Positions 49,183 through 58,236 are shown, counted from the stretch's first letter. The stretch is 64,000 bases of DNA from Chryseobacterium sp. MFBS3-17 (GCF_020687745.1 NZ_JAJEWK010000012.1:186001-250000), one strand, 5' to 3'. Numbers and translations: made by a program. Notes: generated by a model from the letters alone, not told the origin.

Positions 49183-50943
49183 ATGAACGTTACCGATTTT
49201 CTCAATACCAATACCTATAAATATCCGTACAAAGCAGCCATTGGCTTTAAAAAAGATGAAAAATGGAAGGAACTTACCTGGCGTGACTTCCGGCGGATGG
49301 TTTTTAAAACAGCCAATGCACTGAAGACAGCAGGTATTGCAGAAAATGACCATGTGGCGATTTATGCAGATAATTCTGCAGAATGGATTGTCTTTGATCT
49401 TGCAGTGATGGCGCTTGGTGGCGTCACAGTCCCCGTGTATGCTACCAATACCGCAGATCAGGCCAGATATATTCTGGATGATGCAGAAGTGAAAATGATT
49501 CTCACGGGAAACCAGGAGCAATATGATGCCGCCTACGAAATATCACAGTCTTCAGACCATCTGAAAAATATCATTGTGGTTAAAAAATCAGTCTGGATCA
49601 AGAAGGAAAACTCCGTATATCTGGAAGATTTCATCAAGCGCTCAGCCGAAGATTTTGAAATCGCAGAAAAAAGTGATGACGATATAGCCACCATTATTTA
49701 TACGTCCGGGACTACCGGAATCCCGAAAGGCGTTATGCTTACGCACGGTAATTTTACCAAATGTTTTGCGGCACATTTTGATTTTTTCAAATTTAAAGAT
49801 TTTGAAAGAGAACATTCTCTGGCTTTTTTGCCACTTACGCATGTTTTCGAACGGAGCTGGACCCTGCTTGCCCTCACAGGCGGAGCCAAAGTTTCCTTTC
49901 TGGAAAATACAAAGCTCATTGCCCAAACCCTGAAGGAAGTGCAACCCACCATGATGTGTGCCGTACCTCGGTTTTATCAGAAAATCTACGCCGGAGTAAA
50001 TGAGATGATTGCAAAAGGCTCCGATACCAAAAAGAAGATTTTCGGGCGGGCTGTGAAAACCGGGACTGAAGTTGCAGAACTGAAGCGACAAGGAAAAAAA
50101 ATACCGGCTGGACTGCGGTTTAGAAATAAACTGGCCGGACTGCTGGTTTTTGAAAAAATTAAAAAGAAAATGGGCGGCAAACTCTGGTTTATGCCTTGTG
50201 GCGGAGCGGCTGTCTCTCCGGAGGTGACCCGTTTTTTTGATGCCATGGGAATTCATCTTACCGTGGGCTACGGCCTTACCGAGACTACGGCTACGCTTAC
50301 TGCATTTCCGTTTCAGCAGTACGAACATGGTTCTGTAGGACGGACTTTAGGCGATACCCAGCTGAAAATTGCAGAAAATGGTGAAATTCTGGCCAAAGGA
50401 AGCGGAATTATGAAAGGGTATTATAAAAAACCTGAAGAGACGGCTGAGGTTTTTACCGGAGACGGATGGTTAAAAACCGGCGATGCCGGACGGATGGACG
50501 AGCGGGGGAATCTCTACATCACAGACCGCATTAAAGACCTGATGAAGACCTCCAACGGAAAGTATATTGCACCACAATCGATAGAAAACCTTCTGTCCAA
50601 CAATAATTTTATAGATCAGGTGATGCTGGTGGCAGAGGGAAGACCCTTTGTGTCTGCTTTAATTATTCCTGATTTTGAATCGCTGACAGAACAGTTGCCG
50701 AAAATGAATATTCCTTTTACCTCTTGGGAAGTATTGGTGAATTCTGATAAAGTTAAAGCTTTTTATCAACAGAAAATAGACGAAGTTCAGCAGGCGCTTC
50801 CGGGCTTTGAGAAAGTGAAGAAGTTTACTCTGCTGTCTTCCCCATTTGAAACAGGCACCGGCGAAATTACCCCTACATTGAAGGTAAAGCGGAATGTGGT
50901 CACCGCGAAATATACTGATCTGATAGAGAAAATGTATAGATAA
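49183..50943 (+). CDS. Long-chain fatty acid-CoA ligase (AMP-forming)
   Basis: A 586-residue adenylate-forming enzyme that activates a long-chain fatty acid to its acyl-CoA. The P-loop TIIYTSGTTGIPKGVMLTHGN is near residues 170-190, with the A5-like motif GYGLTETTATL, the A7-A8 region GWLKTGDAGRMDERGNLYITDRIKDLMKTSNGKYIAP, and a C-terminal Lys region (GEITPTLKVKRNVV). The sequence fits the FadD15-like long-chain group of Bacteroidota. It lies between an SDR epimerase and mvaD. Confidence 0.92.
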   Translation: MNVTDFLNTNTYKYPYKAAIGFKKDEKWKELTWRDFRRMVFKTANALKTAGIAENDHVAIYADNSAEWIVFDLAVMALGGVTVPVYATNTADQARYILDDAEVKMILTGNQEQYDAAYEISQSSDHLKNIIVVKKSVWIKKENSVYLEDFIKRSAEDFEIAEKSDDDIATIIYTSGTTGIPKGVMLTHGNFTKCFAAHFDFFKFKDFEREHSLAFLPLTHVFERSWTLLALTGGAKVSFLENTKLIAQTLKEVQPTMMCAVPRFYQKIYAGVNEMIAKGSDTKKKIFGRAVKTGTEVAELKRQGKKIPAGLRFRNKLAGLLVFEKIKKKMGGKLWFMPCGGAAVSPEVTRFFDAMGIHLTVGYGLTETTATLTAFPFQQYEHGSVGRTLGDTQLKIAENGEILAKGSGIMKGYYKKPEETAEVFTGDGWLKTGDAGRMDERGNLYITDRIKDLMKTSNGKYIAPQSIENLLSNNNFIDQVMLVAEGRPFVSALIIPDFESLTEQLPKMNIPFTSWEVLVNSDKVKAFYQQKIDEVQQALPGFEKVKKFTLLSSPFETGTGEITPTLKVKRNVVTAKYTDLIEKMYR

Positions 50944-50985
50944 AATGTCAACAGCAATTATTTTTTGCTTTTAAATAATCACCTT

Positions 50986-52041
50986 ATGACAGAGAAATTT
51001 TTGGGAAATAAATCTTTCAGAGTGGCAGATCATACCGTTTCTGCCAGCTGTCCCAGCAATATAGCCCTTATCAAGTATTGGGGGAAATACCCCGGTCAGA
51101 TTCCGGCAAATCCCAGCATCAGCTATACGCTGAACCATTGTAAGACCAATACCACTATGGAATTCTGCGCCGGAAAACCGTTTGGCATTCAGATATTTCT
51201 GGCAGGTAAGGAAGAAGTGAAATTTGCGGAAAAAATGGAGCAATATTTTAAGAATATCGAGCCTTTTCTGCCGTGGATTTTACAGGGAAACTATACCATA
51301 CATACCGAAAATACGTTTCCCCACAGTTCGGGAATTGCCAGTTCGGCCTCCGGATTTGGAGCGGTCGCCAAATGTCTGATGGAATTGGATGAGGCGTTCA
51401 GTGATGATGTCAGGACACAGGATCCGGTGCAGAAGGCCAGTTTTCTGGCGCGCCTAGGCAGCGGAAGTGCCTGTCGCAGTTTGTATGACGGTCTGGTGGT
51501 GTGGGGCGAAACCCGCGAAGTAGCCGGCAGTTCAGATTTATATGCCGTTCGATATCCGGATAGCGAAATTCACGAAGATTTTAAAAACTTTAATGACTGG
51601 GTGTTGCTGATTCATGAAGGTGAAAAATCGGTGAGCTCTACCGCAGGACATGGACTTATGAAGACCAATCCTTATGCAGAACGCCGGTTTCAGGAGGCTC
51701 ATGAGAACTTTGCAGTCATCCGGCAGATTTTGAAATCTGGTGATATGGATGGTTTTATGAAACTCGTGGAGCACGAGGCCCTGACACTGCACGCGATGAT
51801 GATGATGAGCGATCCTGCTTTTATTCTGATGAAATCCGGAACCCTGCAGGTGATTCAGAAAATCTGGGATTTCCGCAAAGAAACGGGACTGTCGTTATTT
51901 TTCACCCTGGATGCGGGTGCCAATGTCCATCTTCTTTTCCCGGAAAATGAACACTCAGATGAAATAAAATCCTTTATCAATGCCAATCTGATGCAGCATA
52001 CACAGAACAAGGGAATGGTAAAGGATGTCATGAATTTTTAG
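50986..52041 (+). CDS. mvaD: Diphosphomevalonate decarboxylase
   Basis: MvaD converts mevalonate 5-diphosphate to isopentenyl diphosphate with ATP, the last step of the mevalonate pathway that Flavobacteriia use instead of the MEP pathway. The 351-residue GHMP-family protein has SCPSNIALIKYWGKYP (substrate loop), the Gly/Ser-rich ATP loop FPHSSGIASSASGFGAVAKCL, LARLGSGSACRSLYDGLVVW and a C-terminal LDAGANVHLLFPE. The ATG at 50986 (MTEKFLGN) was chosen. It is the third gene of the epimerase/ligase/mvaD run. Confidence 0.93.
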   Translation: MTEKFLGNKSFRVADHTVSASCPSNIALIKYWGKYPGQIPANPSISYTLNHCKTNTTMEFCAGKPFGIQIFLAGKEEVKFAEKMEQYFKNIEPFLPWILQGNYTIHTENTFPHSSGIASSASGFGAVAKCLMELDEAFSDDVRTQDPVQKASFLARLGSGSACRSLYDGLVVWGETREVAGSSDLYAVRYPDSEIHEDFKNFNDWVLLIHEGEKSVSSTAGHGLMKTNPYAERRFQEAHENFAVIRQILKSGDMDGFMKLVEHEALTLHAMMMMSDPAFILMKSGTLQVIQKIWDFRKETGLSLFFTLDAGANVHLLFPENEHSDEIKSFINANLMQHTQNKGMVKDVMNF

Positions 52042-52069
52042 ACCCGGAAAACATCAGGAAATACAAAAA

Positions 52070-53146
52070 TCAGGGAGCATCACCGCGGTTGTTGCTCTCT
52101 TCTTTTTGACCCTCCCGGATCAGTTCTTCTGCTTCCTGTTTTTCTGCAGCATCTGCATGCTCTACTTCTTCTTCTTCCTGCTCATGGCTGTACCGGTGTA
52201 CATAAAAACGACAGTGCATGGGCAAGTGGTCAGATCCTATGGACTCCAGCGTCTCCAGTTTGTCAATGTAAATATCGGGACTGTGAAACAATAAATCCAG
52301 AGGAACCCGGAAAAACCAGTATCGCGCATGGAAGGTGGCCAGGATTCCCCGCCCCATCCGTGCATCAATCAAACCGCTTGTTTTTCTGAAGAGAATAGAA
52401 GTATCTGACCACGCAACCGTATTGAAATCTCCCGTCACCACCGTGGGGATATTGTTTGCCTTACACTTTTTAGCTACGCTCAGCAAATCACCGTCGCGCT
52501 CTTTGGAATTGGTTTCTTCTGTAGGGCTTGGTGGCGGCGGATGCACTGCAATAATGCAGAATAACCGGTTGTTATGGTCCCGGAAACAGGCTTCAATGCT
52601 TGGAATGTCATCGGCAACAAAAAAATGTACTTCACTCTTTTCAATGGGGATTCGGGAATATAAATGCATGCCGTAGGTATTTTCCAGAGTCACTTTCACG
52701 CTGTACGGATAATCAGATTCCAATGTACGGTTGGCTTTTTCCCAGCCGCTGTGGCTTTCCATAGTAATGAAAATATCCGGGCGGTATTTGCGGATCAGTC
52801 GGTGAAAGTTGCTGTAATCTTCATTAAACTGATACACATTGCATGAAATTACAGACACCGTATCGGCTCCTGCTGGTGGAACTGCAGCTTTTTTGTAGAC
52901 AGTGGTATAGCGAATCAGTATATAAAGATGATAGAGTGTAAGAATCAGCTGCACACCACTCACAATTAGGAAGATCCATGTTTTGTCCACGAAAAATAAT
53001 CCCCAGAGAAGGGTCAGCATCTGTAGCGCAAAGAGCTGTATTTTCATAAACTCCGGTACCCGGAACACCCAGTGCTGGTTTTTGATGAATGGCAGAATGC
53101 TCAGCAGGATCAGCAGGGCGGAGGCAACATAAAACGTGGTTTCCAT
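52070..53146 (-). CDS. Membrane-anchored endonuclease/exonuclease/phosphatase family protein
   Basis: A 358-residue protein with three N-terminal hydrophobic helices (about residues 4-20, 36-53 and 57-80) and a C-terminal EEP domain from about 95. Catalytic-type motifs are VISCNVYQFNED (metal Asn region), FITMESHSGW (Glu), VVTGDFNTVAWS (Asp, Asn), and GSDHLPMHCRF (Asp, His). The fold cleaves phosphodiester or phosphoester bonds; the substrate is unknown and could be DNA, a phospholipid or an inositol-like phosphate. The C-terminus is an acidic tail (HEQEEEEVEHADAAEKQEAEEL). It is convergent with mvaD and divergent from purK. Confidence 0.87.
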   Translation of the reverse strand: METTFYVASALLILLSILPFIKNQHWVFRVPEFMKIQLFALQMLTLLWGLFFVDKTWIFLIVSGVQLILTLYHLYILIRYTTVYKKAAVPPAGADTVSVISCNVYQFNEDYSNFHRLIRKYRPDIFITMESHSGWEKANRTLESDYPYSVKVTLENTYGMHLYSRIPIEKSEVHFFVADDIPSIEACFRDHNNRLFCIIAVHPPPPSPTEETNSKERDGDLLSVAKKCKANNIPTVVTGDFNTVAWSDTSILFRKTSGLIDARMGRGILATFHARYWFFRVPLDLLFHSPDIYIDKLETLESIGSDHLPMHCRFYVHRYSHEQEEEEVEHADAAEKQEAEELIREGQKEESNNRGDAP

Positions 53147-53249
53147 CTTCAGAAGGTCTGGGGGTTATATCATAATGATGAACCGAATGTACAAAAATCT
53201 TGGCAGAGAAAGTATAATCAAGTATTTTTGTAAGATGAATGTTCAAAGA

Positions 53250-54359
53250 ATGAAAATAGGAATTTTAGGTGGTGGCCAACTGGGCCGGATGCTGATTCAG
53301 GAAGCACTGAAATATGATGATGATTTTTACACCCTCGATCCTGCACCTGATGCGCCCTGCCATCATATTTCTCATTTCACCCATGGTGATTTTAATGACT
53401 ATGAAACGGTGCTGAACTTCGGCCGCGGCAAGGATGTGGTCACCATTGAAATAGAACATGTAAATGCAGAAGCTCTGGCAACACTGGAGGAGGAAGGGGT
53501 GAAAGTGGTTCCCAATGCGTCCATAATCAAGACCATTCAGCAGAAAATTCTTCAGAAAGAATTCTACAAAGCACATGAGATACCGAGTCCTGCTTTTGAA
53601 ATTCTGCAGACAGGCTCCGAAGAGGTTTCGTTCGCCCTTCCTTTTGTTCAGAAAATGAATACCGGTGGCTATGATGGCAAGGGAGTTCAGGTAATCCGTA
53701 GCTCCGAAGACCTCAAAAACCTGTGGAAAGCCCCTTCGGTAATTGAAAATCTGGTGGATATTGATACAGAACTGTCCGTTATCGTGGCAAAAAATGATCT
53801 GGGTGAAACCCGCACGTTTCCCGTAACCGAAATGGTGGCAGATCCCAAACTGAATTTGCTCGATTTTAATATTTGTCCGGTGCATCTTACTGAAGATGCT
53901 GAAAATCAAATCCGGGAAATCACGGAAAAATTTCTGGCCGCAGTCAATTCTCCGGGGCTGTTTGCCATTGAATTATTTTTAGACAAAAACGGTAAGGTCT
54001 GGGTAAATGAAACCGCTCCCAGACTGCATAATTCCGGCCATCAGTCGCAGGAAGGAAATGCCAATTCGCAGTTTGAGCAAATGTACCGCGTCGTTAAAAA
54101 TCTGCCATTGGCTGATACGGATTACCATGGATTTTCAGGAATGCTGAATCTGGTGGGCGCAGAAGGATTCAGTGGAAAAGTGCTGTACGAAGGGATGGAT
54201 GAGGTCATGAAATTGCCACAAACCTATATTCACCTTTATGGAAAAACCGAAACCAAGCCGGGAAGGAAGATGGGTCATATCAATGTGCTGGGCAGTTCCA
54301 GGGAAGATGTACTGGAGAAACTGATTCGTATTAAGGAAATGGTAATCGTAAAAGCTTAA
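53250..54359 (+). CDS. purK: N5-carboxyaminoimidazole ribonucleotide synthase
   Basis: PurK uses ATP and bicarbonate to convert AIR to N5-CAIR in purine synthesis. The 369-residue ATP-grasp protein starts KIGILGGGQLGRMLIQEALKY, with DVVTIEIEHVNAEALATLE, FVQKMNTGGYDGKGVQV, and a C-terminal VNETAPRLHNSGHQSQEGN metal/ATP region. The ATG at 53250 was chosen because it starts the conserved domain; the frame upstream overlaps the divergent EEP gene. It is followed by purE after 25 nt. Confidence 0.95.
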   Translation: MKIGILGGGQLGRMLIQEALKYDDDFYTLDPAPDAPCHHISHFTHGDFNDYETVLNFGRGKDVVTIEIEHVNAEALATLEEEGVKVVPNASIIKTIQQKILQKEFYKAHEIPSPAFEILQTGSEEVSFALPFVQKMNTGGYDGKGVQVIRSSEDLKNLWKAPSVIENLVDIDTELSVIVAKNDLGETRTFPVTEMVADPKLNLLDFNICPVHLTEDAENQIREITEKFLAAVNSPGLFAIELFLDKNGKVWVNETAPRLHNSGHQSQEGNANSQFEQMYRVVKNLPLADTDYHGFSGMLNLVGAEGFSGKVLYEGMDEVMKLPQTYIHLYGKTETKPGRKMGHINVLGSSREDVLEKLIRIKEMVIVKA

Positions 54360-54384
54360 AAATAAATCTAAAATAAAAGTAACA

Positions 54385-54888
54385 ATGATCGGAATTATCA
54401 TGGGAAGCCAAAGTGATCTGCACATTATGGAGCAGGCGGCAAGTTTCCTCAAAATGCTGGATATCCCTTATGAATTAACGGTGGTTTCTGCCCACAGAAC
54501 ACCCGAAAGAATGTTGGATTATGCCAAAACCGCCCGGGAAAGAGGCCTGAAAGTAATCATTGCGGGAGCCGGTGGCGCTGCCCATCTTCCGGGAATGGTG
54601 GCCAGTTGCACCACGCTTCCCGTTATTGGCGTGCCTATTTTATCTTCCAACTCGATAGACGGTTGGGATTCTGTATTGTCTATTTTGCAAATGCCCGGCG
54701 GAATTCCCGTGGCTACGGTAGCGTTGAACGGAGCGCTGAATGCCGGCATTCTGGCTGCCAAAATTCTGGGTATTTCAGATGAGCAGGTGGCCGAAAAAAT
54801 GGAGCAGTACCAGGAATCTCTTCAGGATAAAGTGCTGAAAACAGTGGCTGAAATCAAAAAAGCGCATCCCAATAAATTTGATCAGTAA
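54385..54888 (+). CDS. purE: N5-carboxyaminoimidazole ribonucleotide mutase
   Basis: PurE (class I) converts N5-CAIR to CAIR, the step after PurK, so the pair forms a purKE operon. The 167-residue protein has the class I signatures IIMGSQSDLHIMEQAA, VVSAHRTPERMLDYA (with the catalytic His), IAGAGGAAHLPGMVASCTTLPVIGVPI and MPGGIPVATVALNGALNAGILAAKIL. The length is normal. Confidence 0.96.
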   Translation: MIGIIMGSQSDLHIMEQAASFLKMLDIPYELTVVSAHRTPERMLDYAKTARERGLKVIIAGAGGAAHLPGMVASCTTLPVIGVPILSSNSIDGWDSVLSILQMPGGIPVATVALNGALNAGILAAKILGISDEQVAEKMEQYQESLQDKVLKTVAEIKKAHPNKFDQ

Positions 54889-54908
54889 AATTTAGTGAAG
54901 TGTCCAAA

Positions 54909-54932
54909 GGCGGCTGGAAAATTCCAGTCGCC
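54909..54932 (+). repeat. Hairpin after purE without U-tract
   Basis: GGCGGCTGGAA pairs with TTCCAGTCGCC (one G-T) around AA, 20 nt after the purE stop. No T run follows, so it is either a Rho-dependent or mRNA-stabilising structure. The rest of 54889-55102 contains no gene that I can support. Confidence 0.55.
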
Positions 54933-55102
54933 TGCAGGTTTCGTATGATTGTAGTCGTTATGAGAATGATGGTAGTGATGCTGGCGTCATCAGCAAAATC
55001 AGTATAACAAACAGCCTTACCAGGTGATGGAGAAACTGAATGGTATTGAACAAAAAAGTGACCCACTTTCGCAGGCCACCCAAAATCTCTGTCAGATTTT
55101 TG

Positions 55103-56326
55103 CTATATCGTGACGGAAGTCCCTTTCAGAACACCTGCTTTTACCATACAGGCTTTCATTTTTTCATAAGTCCTTTCAATATCATGATCCAGACCGATAG
55201 AAAAACGGATCAGACCGGGCGATAGGCCCATTTCTTTTTGCTCATCCTCAGGGATTTCAGAGGAAGTTGAGGTTCCGGAAGCCGAGAACAACGTTTTATA
55301 AAATCCTAAACTTACGGCCAGATAGCCCAGGTTTTCATTCTGCATCAGTTCCATCAGTTCATTGGCTTTTTCCACAGATTCTACATCCAGCGCGATCAGT
55401 CCGCCAAATCCGTATTCTTCATGCATCATTTCTTTGAATACTTCATGTTGAGGGTGGCTTTCCAGACCCGGGTATTTTACCTTCAGTCCGTCTTGTTCCC
55501 ATTTTTGAGCAAGAAACAGTGCGTTTTCACTGTGTTTTTTCATGCGGATGTGCAGGGTACGGAGGTTTTTCAGGATGCTGGCGGCACGCAGGCTGTCCAT
55601 GGTAGGTCCCAGAAGCATACACGCTCCGGAATTGACATTTTTGGTGTCATTGATAAACTCCAGCGTTCCGCAGTACACGCCTCCCACGGTGTCACTGCTG
55701 CCGTTAATAAACTTGGTAAGGCTGTGAATGGTCACGTCTGCCCCCATCAGTTTTGGTGAAACGGAAAGCGGAGAAAAGGTATTGTCTACCACCAGTTTCA
55801 GATTATGTTTGTGGGCAATTTCAGAGAGTGCACGGAGATTCGCTACCTCCAGCAGCGGATTGCTTACAGATTCACAATACAATACTTTGGTGTTTTCTGT
55901 AATGGCATTTTCTACTTTTTCCAGATCGGTGATGTCTACAAAAGAAGTTGCGATGTTGAAATTGGGCAGAAAATTTTTCATAAAGGCATACGTTCCGCCA
56001 TAAATGGTGCGGCTGGATACAATATGATCTCCCGACTGGCAGAGCTGTAGCAGCACAGAGGTGATGGCACCCATACCTGAGGCCGTCACATTGGCACTTT
56101 CGTAACCTTCCATCTGCGCCAGGGCTTCGGCCAGGTATAAATTGGACGGTGAGGAATGCCGGGAGTACAGATAGCATCCGTCTGCATTGCCTTCGAAGGT
56201 GTCAAACATCGTTTTGGCAGATAGAAACGTGTACGTGGATGAGTCAGAAATAGAAGGGTTTACTCCTCCGAATTCGCCGAAATATTGCAGATCCTGAATA
56301 TTATTGGCAGCATTAAAATCTTTCAT
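55103..56326 (-). CDS. Methionine gamma-lyase/cystathionine gamma-synthase family PLP enzyme
   Basis: A 407-residue Cys/Met-metabolism PLP enzyme. Visible motifs are YLYSRHSSPSNLYLAEALAQMEG, SGMGAITSVLLQLCQSGDHIVSSRTIYGGTYAFM, VLYCESVSNPLLEVANL, VVDNTFSPLSVSPKLMGADVTIHSLTKFINGSSDTVGG (PLP Lys in SLTK), and the C-terminal LIRFSIGLDHD. The family splits Met, Cys or homocysteine or builds cystathionine; the reaction cannot be fixed from sequence. An Lrp/AsnC gene is divergently placed with a palindromic operator between, which favours a catabolic, amino-acid-induced enzyme such as methionine gamma-lyase. Confidence 0.85.
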   Translation of the reverse strand: MKDFNAANNIQDLQYFGEFGGVNPSISDSSTYTFLSAKTMFDTFEGNADGCYLYSRHSSPSNLYLAEALAQMEGYESANVTASGMGAITSVLLQLCQSGDHIVSSRTIYGGTYAFMKNFLPNFNIATSFVDITDLEKVENAITENTKVLYCESVSNPLLEVANLRALSEIAHKHNLKLVVDNTFSPLSVSPKLMGADVTIHSLTKFINGSSDTVGGVYCGTLEFINDTKNVNSGACMLLGPTMDSLRAASILKNLRTLHIRMKKHSENALFLAQKWEQDGLKVKYPGLESHPQHEVFKEMMHEEYGFGGLIALDVESVEKANELMELMQNENLGYLAVSLGFYKTLFSASGTSTSSEIPEDEQKEMGLSPGLIRFSIGLDHDIERTYEKMKACMVKAGVLKGTSVTI

Positions 56327-56421
56327 GGATAACTTTTTAATCAGCTAAATGTAGGGACTTTGTGAAATTTTATCAATATTTAATCTGAATTTTAACTTTT
56401 TTATCGGAAAATCATGTTTTA

Positions 56422-56440
56422 TTTAGAATATTAATCTAAA
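56422..56440. promoter_or_regulatory. Palindromic Lrp-type operator between the gamma-lyase and Lrp genes
   Basis: TTTAGAATATTAATCTAAA is a perfect inverted repeat in its outer 6 bp on each side (TTTAGA...TCTAAA). The inner 15 bases, TAGAATATTAATCTA (56424-56438), match the E. coli Lrp consensus YAGHAWATTWTDCTR at 14 of 15 positions. A half-site (TAATCTGAA) lies at 56381-56389. The palindrome is 40 nt before the lrp-like ATG and about 95 nt before the lyase ATG. Confidence 0.6.
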
Positions 56441-56479
56441 TTTAAAGTCAGATAAAATCATCTGCCAAAATATTTTCAG

Positions 56480-56941
56480 ATGCAACTGGACGAAAAGGAC
56501 AAAAAACTCCTGCTGTTACTGCAGGAAAATTCCAAAAGAACCACCAAAGCGCTTGCCTCTGCGCTCAATCTTTCTGTGACTGCGGTTTTCGAAAGGGTAA
56601 AGAAGCTGGAAAAGCAAAAGGTCATTAAGCAATATGTGGCGCTGGTGGATAAAGCCAAAGTGAACCGTGGCTTCATTGTACTGTGCCATGTAAAACTGGT
56701 GCAGCACCGCAAAGAGTATATTTCATATTTTGAGAAAGAAATTGTGAAATTTCCGGAGGTGATGGAATGTTTCCATGTGAGCGGTGACTATGATTATATT
56801 CTGAAAATCTGTGTAAAAGACATTCAGGATTACCGGGAATTCATGGTGACCAAACTTACGGGGCTGGAGCATATTGCCAGCACCCAAAGTTCATTTACCA
56901 TCAAAGAAGTGAAGGGTTCTACCGCTGTTTTTGTAGAGTAG
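56480..56941 (+). CDS. Lrp/AsnC family transcriptional regulator
   Basis: A 153-residue regulator with an N-terminal winged HTH (LDEKDKKLLLLLQENSKRTTKALASALNLSVTAVFERVKKLEKQKVI) and a C-terminal RAM domain for amino-acid binding and oligomerisation (GFIVLCHVKLVQHRKEYISYFEKEIVKFPEVMECFHVSGDYDYILKI). The length is normal. It is divergent from the PLP gamma-lyase and probably regulates it and itself through the palindrome in between. The effector is probably a sulphur or branched-chain amino acid, by inference. Confidence 0.92.
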   Translation: MQLDEKDKKLLLLLQENSKRTTKALASALNLSVTAVFERVKKLEKQKVIKQYVALVDKAKVNRGFIVLCHVKLVQHRKEYISYFEKEIVKFPEVMECFHVSGDYDYILKICVKDIQDYREFMVTKLTGLEHIASTQSSFTIKEVKGSTAVFVE

Positions 56942-56945
56942 CCCG

Positions 56946-57584
56946 TTATTTTTTAAAAAAGTCCATCAGATCCATATAATTTTTCTGGTTTACCCCATGT
57001 CCGCTCATATACTCGCGGAAGGTGAAATAGGTGCCCAGGTCATACAGCAGATCTGCCGCTTTGCGACCCCATTCCAGCGGGATAATGGCATCATCTGTAC
57101 CATGCGAGACGAAGAACTGTAACTGCGAAAGTTTTTTCTTGTCTTTAGAAATTTCTCCTAGCAGCTTTTCTTCCGGATAGCAGCTGAGGCACGCCACTTT
57201 CTTAAAAAACTCCGGAAGGCGCAGCGCAAGGGCATAGCTCAGAATTCCGCCTTGTGAAAAACCGCAGAGATGGGTCTGGTTTTGGGTAAGTCCGTAATGG
57301 TTGCTGATGCTCAGCATGTGTTCCAGAATGGCATTCAGCGAAGCAGCAGCCTGCTCGGTGTTGACAAACTTTTCGGGATTCATAAAATCAATGTCATACC
57401 AGGAGAACCCTTCGTACTGGCTGTTCAGTGGGGCACGGAAACTTACAATGATCCAGTCTTCGGGCAGTGTGGGGACAAAGGAAAATAAATCCTCCTCATT
57501 GCTGCCATAACCATGGAGCATGAAGAGTATAGTGGTCTGGGGAGTTATCGTTTCAGGTTCGCGTACCAGATATTTCAGTTCCAT
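56946..57584 (-). CDS. Alpha/beta hydrolase, phospholipase/carboxylesterase family
   Basis: A 212-residue cytoplasmic esterase of the carboxylesterase/phospholipase (YpfH-like) group. Catalytic residues are Ser in the elbow LCGFSQGGILSYALAL, Asp in VSHGTDDAIIPLEWG and His in YMSGHGVNQKN. The N-terminal FMLHGYGSNEEDLFSF carries the oxyanion segment. These enzymes act on short acyl esters or lysophospholipids. It is convergent with the Lrp-type regulator, with 4 nt between stops and no visible terminator. Confidence 0.88.
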   Translation of the reverse strand: MELKYLVREPETITPQTTILFMLHGYGSNEEDLFSFVPTLPEDWIIVSFRAPLNSQYEGFSWYDIDFMNPEKFVNTEQAAASLNAILEHMLSISNHYGLTQNQTHLCGFSQGGILSYALALRLPEFFKKVACLSCYPEEKLLGEISKDKKKLSQLQFFVSHGTDDAIIPLEWGRKAADLLYDLGTYFTFREYMSGHGVNQKNYMDLMDFFKK

Positions 57585-57739
57585 TGTCTTCTTATTTCCC
57601 TCTGTGTGTCAAGAAACCTGCCAGTGCGTAAGGTCTGCCAATTTGACGTTTGATATGAGAAATAGGGGGTCATAAAGCCGCTATTTTGTTTTGCTGATGT
57701 GAACCGGTTTGCAGGCTATTGTTAAATTTTCTTTAAATC

Positions 57740-57773
57740 TTGGACTCATTTATATAAAAAACCATTATATTTG
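57740..57773 (+). promoter_or_regulatory. Promoter (TTG - 23 nt - TATATTTG) of the lipoprotein gene
   Basis: TTG at 57740-57742 and TATATTTG at 57766-57773 fit the Bacteroidota promoter consensus at its longest spacing. The start codon is 22 nt downstream of the box. Confidence 0.55.
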
Positions 57774-57795
57774 GACGAAAATAATTCAATTTGGT

Positions 57796-58215
57796 ATGAA
57801 CAAATCAATTCTTTCCGGAAAATTTCTTGCCTTCAGTATGGCGCTGGTTCTTTCTGTGTCACTTTTCAGCACGGTTACTTCTTGTAAAGATCGCGAAGAG
57901 GATCCCAATGAAAGTGTCAATGTACAGTTTCAGGTGAAGTACAGTACGGGTGTTAATGTAGATGCAATCATTACTCAGGTGGGTACCGTGCAGAGTACTC
58001 AGTTCAATATTCCCAGTACCCCAACTACGTGGAACAGTGAGCCACAAATAGTACACACTTCCAAAGGGGCGGTGCATCTGTCTGCCATCGGTGATGGTGT
58101 GGATTCGGATTCTGAACTGATTGTCAATATTATGATCAATGGCGAAATGAAGGCTACAGATACGGCAAAAGGGCTTAACCTACTGGCTGAAACCGTATTT
58201 GATTTTAAGAAATAA
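57796..58215 (+). CDS. Small lipoprotein of unknown function
   Basis: A 139-residue lipoprotein: signal MNKSILSGKFLAFSMALVLSVSLFSTVTSC with lipobox T-V-T-S-C (Cys30), then a charged tether (KDREEDPNES), then about 95 residues of beta-rich sequence (NVQFQVKYSTGVNVDAIITQVG, ELIVNIMINGEMKATDTAKG). The predicted fold is an immunoglobulin-like beta-sandwich resembling small exported beta-proteins of flavobacteria; no specific family is recognised. The ATG at 57796 was chosen because it starts the signal peptide. It is a single gene with its own promoter and terminator. Confidence 0.75.
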   Translation: MNKSILSGKFLAFSMALVLSVSLFSTVTSCKDREEDPNESVNVQFQVKYSTGVNVDAIITQVGTVQSTQFNIPSTPTTWNSEPQIVHTSKGAVHLSAIGDGVDSDSELIVNIMINGEMKATDTAKGLNLLAETVFDFKK

Positions 58216-58236
58216 GACTGATTCTCAGATAAAATT

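Noticed and set aside
54854-55066. Minus-strand 70-residue frame downstream of purE
   Set aside because: It overlaps the purE 3' end antisense, with no family resemblance or promoter; treated as chance.
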